Below the pieces are notes generated by a model, which was not told the origin of the DNA, made no database searches, and saw nothing but the letters and a program-made list of their open reading frames with translations. This document shows positions 1 through 5,558 of a DNA stretch of 8,161 bases, piece by piece; position 1 is the first letter of the stretch; each line of letters begins with the position of its first letter. Source of the DNA: an uncultured Chitinophagaceae bacterium (GTDB lineage Bacteria > Bacteroidota > Bacteroidia > Chitinophagales > Chitinophagaceae); NCBI GenBank assembly GCA_903841915.1, contig CAIMKO010000266.1, forward strand, positions 1 to 8,161. Reading direction: 5' to 3'. The position numbers and the translations under genes are program-made.

Positions 1-2
1 AA

Positions 3-974
3 CTGCAGGATAAAATAATTGTATTGCCCAACCTCCCTGCACAAATAGTTCCTCTTGGAAAAACACCGGAAGAAAATATTACAGTAAAAGAAGGCGGCAT
101 AAAACCAACCCTTTTTTTAAATGCAGTTCCGCACTGGGATCTGATCAAGAAATATGATATTGTTGATTTTGAGACCGGCGCAAAAATTACCGGTAGCGGA
201 TTTCCTTTATTTAAAGGGAAAGGAGCAAAACTGCAACGCGCGCTGGTACAGTATTTTTTAGATTATAATACTGCTGCAGGCTATACAGAATATATCCCGC
301 CGTTCATGGTAAATGAAGCAAGCGCATTTGCAACGGGTCAATTACCTGATAAAGAAGGACAGATGTATCATGCAACTGCCGATAATTTTTATCTGATACC
401 CACAGCAGAAGTACCTGTTACCAATATTTATCGCGATACTATTTTAAAAGAAGATGATCTGCCGATCAAGATGACTGCCTATTCTCCCTGTTTCAGAAGA
501 GAAGCGGGAAGTTTTGGAAAAGATGTTCGCGGATTAAACCGTGTGCATCAGTTTGAGAAAGTAGAGATCATTCAAATCGTGAAACCGGAAACGAGTTATG
601 AAACTTTGGATGCCATGGTGGCACATGTAGAAAAACTGATCCAATCGATGGAATTGCCTTATCGCATTTTACGTTTATGCGGCGGCGATATGAGTTTCAC
701 TTCGGCACTCACATATGATTTTGAAGTATACAGTGCGGCGCAGGAACGCTGGCTGGAAGTGAGTAGTGTAAGCAATTTCGAAAACTTTCAAACCAATAGA
801 TTGAAATGCAGGTTCAAAGATGCGAACGGTAAAATGCAATTAACACATTCATTGAACGGTAGTTCTCTGGCATTGCCTAGGATCATGGCTGCCTTGCTGG
901 AAAATAATCAAACTGAAAATGGAATTAATATTCCTACCGTATTACAACCTTATTTTGGTGCGGTTTCTATTTAA
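3..974 (+). CDS. serS: Seryl-tRNA synthetase, 5'-truncated by the window edge
   Basis: Class II seryl-tRNA synthetase, which charges tRNA-Ser (and tRNA-Sec where present) with serine in the cytoplasm. The frame is open to the left edge; 323 residues are visible of a family length of about 420. The N-terminal coiled-coil tRNA-binding arm is therefore missing, and the fragment starts at the linker (VLPNLPAQIVPLGKT). Visible landmarks are the TAE serine-binding motif in YLIPTAEVPVT (visible residues about 131-141), class II motif 2 around PCFRREAGSFGKD with its fRRE core (about 162-174), and motif 3 in LNGSSLALPRIMAALLEN (about 284-301). These are catalytically complete. The TTG at 24 is internal, because homologous sequence continues upstream of it. 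The gene stops at TAA and is followed within 20 bases by a strong hairpin. Identity is near certain from the motifs. Confidence 0.97.
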   Translation: MQDKIIVLPNLPAQIVPLGKTPEENITVKEGGIKPTLFLNAVPHWDLIKKYDIVDFETGAKITGSGFPLFKGKGAKLQRALVQYFLDYNTAAGYTEYIPPFMVNEASAFATGQLPDKEGQMYHATADNFYLIPTAEVPVTNIYRDTILKEDDLPIKMTAYSPCFRREAGSFGKDVRGLNRVHQFEKVEIIQIVKPETSYETLDAMVAHVEKLIQSMELPYRILRLCGGDMSFTSALTYDFEVYSAAQERWLEVSSVSNFENFQTNRLKCRFKDANGKMQLTHSLNGSSLALPRIMAALLENNQTENGINIPTVLQPYFGAVSI

Positions 975-992
975 TTGAATGATAGATGTAAT

Positions 993-1030
993 AAAAATGG
1001 TGATCGTAAAATTTCGCGATCACCATTTTT
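993..1030. terminator. Bidirectional intrinsic terminator between serS and the dinB-like gene
   Basis: Perfect 14-bp inverted repeat: arm 993-1006 (AAAAATGGTGATCG) pairs with 1017-1030, with a 10-nt loop. A T-rich run follows in both reading directions (TTTTTATTTT on plus, TTTTTATTA on minus). It lies between two convergent genes, so it can serve both. Confidence 0.9.
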
Positions 1031-1049
1031 ATTTTACGGATTGTAATTG

Positions 1050-1547
1050 TTAGCCTCTGTCATCAGCAGTAGGTCCATAAAGGCCCGGTACTTTATTGCC
1101 TGATGCACGTAAATAAACAATCAATTCGCCGCGGTGATGATAGAGATGATTCATCAAAAATCCTCTGATCATTTGAATGCGCATGGCAGGTTGTACAAGT
1201 ACTGTATCGCCCATAACCATGCTCCACATTTCCATCATACTTTCATCTGTTGCTTTTTCCAAACTTGCCTGCGCCAGTTTTACATTTTCTTCAAACTTTG
1301 CAACAATGGTCGATGCTTTAGAAACATCGCCTTTATCATATTTATAAGTGGCCATATCAAATACGGGCTGCTCTAATGTTCCCTGCCACCAATTGTAGGT
1401 TTCGGCAATATGGGATGCCAATTGAGCGGTGGTCCAGCTTTTTTCTGATGGCTTATAACTTAAAGAACTGTCTGGAATGGCATTTAATAATTTGCGGGTG
1501 TTTTCTGCTTCATACAGAAACTCTCCCAAAATTGATTTTACTAACAT
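1050..1547 (-). CDS. DinB/YfiT-like four-helix metalloprotein
   Basis: 165-residue protein of the DinB-like superfamily, small four-helix-bundle proteins that bind a divalent metal through three histidines. Several members are thiol-dependent transferases (bacillithiol or mycothiol type). It is unrelated to DNA polymerase IV, which shares the DinB name. The expected triad is visible: H46 in QLASHIAE, and H134 and H138 in MNHLYHHRGEL, the typical HxxxH of the last long helix. The segment YKPSEKSWTTAQLASHIAE is the usual family signature. The length is normal. The ATG start at 1547 is the first in frame and aligns with the first helix; no clear Shine-Dalgarno precedes it. The gene is monocistronic, convergent with serS and divergent from the hydrolase gene. 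The substrate cannot be deduced. Confidence 0.85.
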   Translation of the reverse strand: MLVKSILGEFLYEAENTRKLLNAIPDSSLSYKPSEKSWTTAQLASHIAETYNWWQGTLEQPVFDMATYKYDKGDVSKASTIVAKFEENVKLAQASLEKATDESMMEMWSMVMGDTVLVQPAMRIQMIRGFLMNHLYHHRGELIVYLRASGNKVPGLYGPTADDRG

Positions 1548-1572
1548 AAGGATAGGTTTAATTTATCTACAA

Positions 1573-1612
1573 AATAGTTTTTATAAAATTCCTTTTCTAA
1601 TAAAAAACTATT
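1573..1612. repeat. AT-rich inverted repeat upstream of the dinB-like gene
   Basis: Perfect 10-bp arms AATAGTTTTT (1573-1582) and AAAAACTATT (1603-1612), separated by 20 nt, begin 26 bases upstream of the dinB-like start codon. It may be an operator or a 5' leader hairpin. AT-rich sequence makes chance occurrence plausible. The rest of 1548-1712 shows nothing else recognisable. Confidence 0.35.
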
Positions 1613-1712
1613 AATAAAAGGTTAAGATAGATGGAGGGGGTTAAAACCTATGTGCAGATGAACATTAGTTTGGAATTACTTTCCTTTTAATTAGATTGCA
1701 AATATTAAGAGG

Positions 1713-1744
1713 TTTGATAAAATAATCTGACGAAATAAACTTTG
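1713..1744 (+). promoter_or_regulatory. Bacteroidota-type promoter of the alpha/beta hydrolase gene
   Basis: A -33-like TTTG at 1713-1716 is followed after 20 nt by AAACTTTG at 1737-1744, which matches the Bacteroidota -7 consensus TAnnTTTG at all but one position. The spacing fits the known 19-21 range. The -7 box ends only four bases before the ATG, so the transcript would start at or next to the start codon. Confidence 0.6.
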
Positions 1745-1748
1745 CAAT

Positions 1749-2705
1749 ATGAATAAATGGTTGAAACGGATCGGTCTTACACTTCTTGCTCTATTTCTAT
1801 TGTTGAATGTGATGAGCATTTTTCAGGCATATAAATTATCACATTTTTATGCAGATGCCCCCAAATTAAAGAAGCCCGGAGAGATGGGTGCTGTAGAAAA
1901 AGCATCTGCCATTTTCTTTGGTGTAAAATATCCCAAGAGCAAAGTGGAGGATTCTTTGTTAGTGCCTCATGAAACGGTTAGTTTCAAAACAGAAGACAGT
2001 TTAAAATTAGAAGGTTGGTATTTAGACAGTCAGAATGATGATACGGTCAAACCCCATATCGGCACGGTGATCATGTTTCATGGCCATGGCAGTAGCAGAA
2101 GCGGTATTATTAAAGAAGCTGAAGCATTTTATGAAATGGGCTGGAATGTATTGATGGTCGATTTTCGGGCACATGGTAACAGTGAAGGATCACTTTCTAC
2201 GGTTGGTTATTTTGAGTCAAAAGATGTAAAAGCGGCATACAGTTATATTCAATCAAAGAAAGAAAAGAATATTGTGTTGTGGGGAATATCGTTAGGGGCT
2301 TCTTCCGTGTTAAAAGCAATGAATGATTATGGTTTAAAACCTTCTAAAATAATTCTGGAAATGCCTTTTGGTACTTTACTGCATGCGGCAGAAGGAAGAT
2401 TAAGGATCATGCATTTGCCTGCAGAGCCTTTAGCTGCTTTATTGGTTTTTTGGGGAAGTGTGGAACAAGGCTACTGGGCATTTACGAATAAGCCATGGGA
2501 TTATGCCAGCAAAGTAAATTGTCCGGTCCTTTTACAATGGGGGATCAACGACCAGCGTGTAACTGAAGAAGAGACCATGCATATTTTTAAGAATCTGGCA
2601 TCACACCAAAAGATCTTAATTAAATATGTGCATTGCGGCCATGAAAGTTTGTATAAAAAGGAACCAGCAAAGTGGAATAAAACGGTGGGTGATTTTTTGA
2701 AGTAA
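1749..2705 (+). CDS. Membrane-anchored alpha/beta hydrolase (serine hydrolase)
   Basis: 318-residue alpha/beta-hydrolase-fold protein of the BAAT/FrsA/YqkD-like type, probably an esterase, acyl hydrolase or peptidase of unknown substrate. An N-terminal hydrophobic segment (about residues 5-24) with a basic leader should anchor it in the inner membrane, with the catalytic domain outside. The oxyanion region is MFHGHGSS (109-116). The nucleophile elbow GISLGA puts the catalytic Ser at 181. The acid is probably D268 in GINDQRV, and the base is H298 in CGHESL. All triad members are present and the length is normal. The ATG at 1749 directly precedes the anchor segment, which supports this start, although almost no leader separates it from the promoter. 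The gene stands alone, divergent from the dinB-like gene and convergent with the L,D-transpeptidase gene. Confidence 0.88.
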   Translation: MNKWLKRIGLTLLALFLLLNVMSIFQAYKLSHFYADAPKLKKPGEMGAVEKASAIFFGVKYPKSKVEDSLLVPHETVSFKTEDSLKLEGWYLDSQNDDTVKPHIGTVIMFHGHGSSRSGIIKEAEAFYEMGWNVLMVDFRAHGNSEGSLSTVGYFESKDVKAAYSYIQSKKEKNIVLWGISLGASSVLKAMNDYGLKPSKIILEMPFGTLLHAAEGRLRIMHLPAEPLAALLVFWGSVEQGYWAFTNKPWDYASKVNCPVLLQWGINDQRVTEEETMHIFKNLASHQKILIKYVHCGHESLYKKEPAKWNKTVGDFLK

Positions 2706-2725
2706 GTACACTAATTAGATCGAAT

Positions 2726-2789
2726 TACACGAATATTGGCTAGATATTTTTGCAGCACTGAATTTGAGAATGAATTTATTATTCGTGTA
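2726..2789. repeat. CACGAAT-type inverted repeat in a convergent intergenic region
   Basis: Arms TACACGAATA (2726-2735) and TATTCGTGTA (2780-2789) pair perfectly over 10 bp around a 44-nt interior. The left flank (CTAATTAGATCGAATTACAC) resembles the degenerate CACGAATT/ATTCGTG intergenic repeats I recall from Bacteroidota genomes. It fills most of the 90-base gap between the convergent hydrolase and L,D-transpeptidase genes. It may also act as a weak transcript end, but it lacks a compact stem with a T-tract. Confidence 0.45.
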
Positions 2790-2795
2790 CTAAAA

Positions 2796-3320
2796 TTATC
2801 TTTTAATAATTACAGTTGTGCCAACTGCCATCGTGTTAAAGAGTTGATTGATGTATTGATTCTTGGTGCTAACGCAACCCATGGTCCAGTTTTGATATTG
2901 GTCAATTGCAAAATCCTCATGTGGCCATGTGCCGTGAATACCGATCTCTCCGCCAATTTCTGCATTGACCGGAATCAGTCCTTCTGCTTTGCGTTCATTG
3001 AATTTCTCAATACTTTCCTCGTTGGGGTAATCGAGGGCTAAGAATTTATTCCATTTCGGATGTGGTCTTTTTGCAGCAATATGAAAAGTTCCTTCAGGCG
3101 TTCTTCTGTCACCTTTCATCATCTTATCGCCCAGGTCTTTATTACCGAATACAACCGGATAAACAATGAGTGCATTATCATTGGCATCAAAAACAGTCAT
3201 CTCGTATTTATGCTTTTCGATCACAATATAATAATCTCGGCTACCGGGAACTGTGGGCTTGAAAGAAGTGTTGACCGTAAATAAAATGGCAACCAAGAGA
3301 AAAGCAATAAATCGTTTCAT
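2796..3320 (-). CDS. YkuD-fold L,D-transpeptidase-like murein enzyme, exported
   Basis: 174-residue protein of the L,D-transpeptidase catalytic (YkuD) family. These enzymes form 3-3 crosslinks or attach or remove partners at meso-diaminopimelate in peptidoglycan. A hydrophobic N-terminus (about residues 3-19) acts as a signal or anchor, placing the enzyme in the periplasm; no lipobox Cys is present. The fold starts near residue 30 (DYYIVIEK). DRRTPEGTFHIA (71-82) is the conserved strand-turn. The catalytic region runs from HGT (H129) to WTMGCVSTKN with the nucleophile C149. The usual Arg of the SxGC(I/V)R motif is replaced by Ser, as in the subgroup where GC is followed by small residues and Asn, which includes the YafK/DpaA-like branch. 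So either transpeptidation or amidase/hydrolase activity is possible. The ATG start immediately precedes the signal segment. Single-gene unit. Confidence 0.85.
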   Translation of the reverse strand: MKRFIAFLLVAILFTVNTSFKPTVPGSRDYYIVIEKHKYEMTVFDANDNALIVYPVVFGNKDLGDKMMKGDRRTPEGTFHIAAKRPHPKWNKFLALDYPNEESIEKFNERKAEGLIPVNAEIGGEIGIHGTWPHEDFAIDQYQNWTMGCVSTKNQYINQLFNTMAVGTTVIIKR

Positions 3321-3343
3321 ATCAGTTGACTTTTGTTAAAAAC

Positions 3344-3374
3344 GAAAACTACGGTAAAATGGTATGTAAGAAAA
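3344..3374 (-). promoter_or_regulatory. Weak candidate promoter of the L,D-transpeptidase gene
   Basis: On the minus strand, TAGTTTTC (3351-3344) differs from the TAnnTTTG -7 consensus only in its last base. TTTTC lies 18 nt upstream (3374-3370) as a poor -33 element. The leader would be about 20 nt. Motif quality is modest. Confidence 0.3.
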
Positions 3375-3409
3375 GTTGTTTTGCAAAAAATTATCATAAT
3401 GAAAAATAA

Positions 3410-3431
3410 AAATACCTCATTTGAGGTATTT
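3410..3431 (-). terminator. Intrinsic terminator of the nudK operon
   Basis: Arms AAATACCTCA (3410-3419) and TGAGGTATTT (3422-3431) form a tight 10-bp hairpin. On the minus strand it is followed by TTATTTTTC. It lies about 55 bases past the stop of the last gene of the two-gene operon and upstream of the L,D-transpeptidase gene, separating the two transcripts. Confidence 0.8.
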
Positions 3432-3486
3432 ATTGAACCGAACCCGAAATCTATTTCGAATCAAGTTACTTGACGCATGCTGCATT

Positions 3487-3867
3487 TTACCTTTCTGCAA
3501 ACAATGGGATCTCTTCCTGCGAAAGGAATATTATTTTCCCTTTTGCTTTTCCCGTACTGATCATTTCATCCGCGCCTTTTGATGCGCCTCCTATTCTTAA
3601 CACTGCATCGCAATGATCTATGAGTTGTACGGCAATGGGATGAAATATTTCATTGAATACTGCATCGCCGATCTGTTTAGAGCCTGCCGCTTCCACCAAA
3701 GGCAATGCAAACCATTCACCCAAAACGGGAAGATGCCCCATCCGGTAAATGGATAATGCAACATCGGTCATATGGCTCACATTTGCTGCGATCAATGCAG
3801 GATCATCATTTGTTCCGGAACGATAAGGTCCGGCAACAAGTATCATCAATGATTTTTTATTTTCCAT
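3487..3867 (-). CDS. Nucleoside 2-deoxyribosyltransferase-like protein (DUF4406-like)
   Basis: 126-residue Rossmann-like protein resembling the nucleoside 2-deoxyribosyltransferase/DUF4406 group, small enzymes related to those that cleave or exchange N-glycosidic bonds of (deoxy)nucleosides and nucleotides. The first strand and phosphate/sugar loop is ILVAGPYRSG (9-18). A central VLGEW (48-52) follows. The C-terminal part CDAVLRIGGASKGADEM (86-102), then a strand in GKIIF, is the typical second half with its GAD turn. The length suits a single domain. Its ATG shares one base with the upstream nudK stop codon (TAATG), so the two genes are translationally coupled and cotranscribed. No membrane or export signal is present, so it acts in the cytoplasm. 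The exact substrate is unknown; a nucleotide-salvage or house-cleaning role beside a Nudix hydrolase is inference. Confidence 0.75.
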   Translation of the reverse strand: MENKKSLMILVAGPYRSGTNDDPALIAANVSHMTDVALSIYRMGHLPVLGEWFALPLVEAAGSKQIGDAVFNEIFHPIAVQLIDHCDAVLRIGGASKGADEMISTGKAKGKIIFLSQEEIPLFAER

Positions 3868-4445
3868 TATACGAGAGTATTCAGTTTAGCATATTGCAAT
3901 AACATAATTGTTTTGCCGTCTTTTATTTCGCCTGTTTCGATCATTTGAACGGCTTTGTCAAAGTCCAATTCAAGTACTTCAATATTTTCTTGTTCCTGTT
4001 CAATTCCACCGCCCTCATGTACTTTCATCGAGTTCTCATATTCTGCCACAAAAAAATAAAGGATCTCTGTTACAGAACCCGGCGACATATACGCTTCAAA
4101 TATTTTGCGCAGTTCAGAAATTTTATAACCTGTTTCTTCTTCTGTTTCGCGTTTGATACAATCTTCTGCATTGTCTTTATCTAAGAGGCCTGCACAGGAT
4201 TCGATCAGCATCCCGGATTCGTTTCCATTTACAAAAGAAGGCAAACGGAATTGTCTTGTAAGTATCACTGTCTTTCGGGCTTTGTTATACAATAAAATGG
4301 TAGCACCATTACCTCTGTCATACGCTTCACGGCTTTGTGTTTGAACCGTGCCGTCTTTTTTTAAGAATTCGTACGTTATTTTTCTGAGCGTATACCAATT
4401 ATCTGAAAGGATTTCAGTCTTAATAATTTTTGCAGCAACATTCAT
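3867..4445 (-). CDS. nudK: Nudix hydrolase, GDP-mannose pyrophosphatase type
   Basis: 192-residue Nudix hydrolase closely resembling E. coli NudK, which hydrolyses GDP-mannose (and related sugar nucleotides) to GMP and mannose-1-phosphate in the cytoplasm. The match extends over the full length. N-terminal ILSDNWYTLRKITYEF, YDRGNGATILLYN (42-54), RQFR (64-67), VNGNESGMLIESCAGLLD (72-89), YMSPGSVTE (119-127) and GEIKDGKTI (172-180) all follow the NudK pattern as I recall it. The Nudix box is G86 to Y107 with the metal-binding E100, E103 and E104 intact. Asn92 stands where NudK has the first Glu of the box. The ATG at 4445 is the only sensible start; a poor AAGAA stretch serves as ribosome site. 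It is the first gene of a two-gene operon, with a long palindrome about 36 bases upstream. Confidence 0.9.
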   Translation of the reverse strand: MNVAAKIIKTEILSDNWYTLRKITYEFLKKDGTVQTQSREAYDRGNGATILLYNKARKTVILTRQFRLPSFVNGNESGMLIESCAGLLDKDNAEDCIKRETEEETGYKISELRKIFEAYMSPGSVTEILYFFVAEYENSMKVHEGGGIEQEQENIEVLELDFDKAVQMIETGEIKDGKTIMLLQYAKLNTLV

Positions 4446-4481
4446 TGCAAGTTCTTTTTATTTGGTTACAAATCTCTTCTT

Positions 4482-4507
4482 TTCAAATATTGTTTACAAT
4501 ATTTGAA
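4482..4507. promoter_or_regulatory. 26-bp palindrome upstream of nudK, candidate operator
   Basis: Perfect 12-bp arms TTCAAATATTGT (4482-4493) and ACAATATTTGAA (4496-4507), separated only by TT. It ends 36 bases upstream of the nudK start. There is no T-tract and the loop is too small for a normal terminator, so a binding site for a dimeric regulator is the better reading. On the minus strand it contains AATATTTG, a near match to the Bacteroidota -7 box, so binding would block the promoter. Confidence 0.5.
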
Positions 4508-4515
4508 TGTTAAAC
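4484..4515 (-). promoter_or_regulatory. Candidate promoter of the nudK operon
   Basis: Minus-strand AATATTTG (4491-4484) matches TAnnTTTG except at the first two bases. GTTTA (4515-4511), a weak -33 element, lies 19 nt upstream. The leader would be roughly 30 nt. It overlaps the 26-bp palindrome. Confidence 0.33.
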
Positions 4516-4527
4516 ATCCGCCAAACA

Positions 4528-4553
4528 AAACACCTCCTGAAATGGAGGTGTTT
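4528..4553 (-). terminator. Intrinsic terminator of the sigma/anti-sigma/outer-membrane operon
   Basis: Arms AAACACCTCC (4528-4537) and GGAGGTGTTT (4544-4553) with a 6-nt loop. On the minus strand a TTTTGTTTG run overlaps the end of the stem. It lies about 30 bases past the stop of the outer-membrane gene. Confidence 0.85.
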
Positions 4554-4583
4554 ATAAACAATAGGTGAAAAAATATTCAAGGC

Positions 4584-5534
4584 TTACCAGTTACTGAACC
4601 GAATTCCGATGGCGTATGGAAATTGGTCTACACCCGTGCTTTCTTTATGTAATGCATTAAAACTATAACTGCCATATAATCTGATCGGACCTAAGCCGAG
4701 TTCTGTAATAGCAGCCAGACGCCATGGTTGTAAGCCAAGGTCTCCGTGATATTTTTGTTTGCCTCTTTCGGCACTGATCTGTTTTCCATGATCTCCAACC
4801 AGATACCCTGCACTTAGGCCTGCGCTGATGCTGAATCCGTTACGATTGTGGGGAGCCGTATTGAAATTTAGCATAACGGGAATCGTTAAATAGCCTGCGT
4901 ATAATTTATCTTTAGAAAAGCCGATCGTATCATTAAACACATGCGCTACAGGATCACTGCGATAACTTAAATTATGATCATACCGAAAATTATACATCTC
5001 TAGACCAAAGCCATATTTCAGATTTACTATGTTCTTAGATATATTCAGCTTTTGCATGAACAGCCAGATATTTACGTTCGATGACTTTCCGGTATTCAAA
5101 GCAAAACTGTTTTGGTTAACAGGTGATCCGTGCACTGTTGTTAAATAACCCATTGACTGAGCGGCAGTATAATTGCTATTGTCGCGCACATTGGTAAAGC
5201 CCAGATCGAAGATCCACCAATTGGTACTGATGTTATGCAATTTTCTTTTTTTATGATTTCCCATATGAAAATTAACGTCAATATGTGGCTTTTCTTGAAT
5301 ACTATCGGAAGTTATTTTTATTGGTTGTTCTTCGCCATTGCCAAAATGAATTCTTAAATTTTGATATTTTTTTTGCTGATTGTTATCATCGATTTCTTTG
5401 CCTTTATTCTTTTTGACAATTACAAAATTGCCCACTTTAATAGTATCGGGGTTTGCAGAGGAACTGCTGTCTTTTTGTGCAAAGCCTGCTGATGAAAATA
5501 ACATGGCTGCCATTAATACTGTCCAACGTTTCAT
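4584..5534 (-). CDS. Outer-membrane beta-barrel protein of the sigma operon
   Basis: 316-residue exported protein. A Sec signal peptide (residues 1-19, AGFA followed by Gln20) is evident. A charged, probably disordered stretch follows (21-104, including DTIKVGNFVIVKKNKGK). From about residue 105 (STNWWIFDLGF) alternating aromatic/glycine strands predict a small beta-barrel. The last strand, YAIGIRFSNW, ends in Trp, as is common for Bam-assembled outer-membrane proteins. It resembles the outer membrane beta-barrel (PorT-like) families of Bacteroidota that accompany ECF sigma factors. No TonB box or plug domain is present, so it is not a classical SusC/FecA-type receptor. It is the last gene of the operon, 24 bases after the anti-sigma stop and just before a terminator. 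A sensing or target role in the same envelope circuit is inferred from context. Confidence 0.8.
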   Translation of the reverse strand: MKRWTVLMAAMLFSSAGFAQKDSSSSANPDTIKVGNFVIVKKNKGKEIDDNNQQKKYQNLRIHFGNGEEQPIKITSDSIQEKPHIDVNFHMGNHKKRKLHNISTNWWIFDLGFTNVRDNSNYTAAQSMGYLTTVHGSPVNQNSFALNTGKSSNVNIWLFMQKLNISKNIVNLKYGFGLEMYNFRYDHNLSYRSDPVAHVFNDTIGFSKDKLYAGYLTIPVMLNFNTAPHNRNGFSISAGLSAGYLVGDHGKQISAERGKQKYHGDLGLQPWRLAAITELGLGPIRLYGSYSFNALHKESTGVDQFPYAIGIRFSNW

Positions 5535-5558
5535 ATATTCTGGTTTTAAGGATTGTTA

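Noticed and set aside
24..26. TTG as a start codon for the serS frame
   Set aside because: The frame is open to base 3 and the upstream codons (LQDKIIV) continue SerRS-like sequence; the gene is cut by the window edge.
2736..3041. Plus-strand open frame of 101 codons
   Set aside because: It is antisense to the L,D-transpeptidase gene, which has clear catalytic motifs; its own translation has no recognisable features.
3461..3473. Short palindrome TCAAGTTACTTGA after the nudK operon
   Set aside because: Six-bp arms, no promoter or T-tract attached, and downstream of the last gene; probably chance or minor transcript structure.
3908..4344. Several overlapping plus-strand frames opposite nudK
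   Set aside because: nudK matches its family along its full length on the minus strand; these have no domain-like content.
4443..4470. TGTAAC upstream of nudK as a third ECF promoter
   Set aside because: At a 16-nt spacer the -10 position reads GCAATG, not CGTMTA, and would overlap the start codon.
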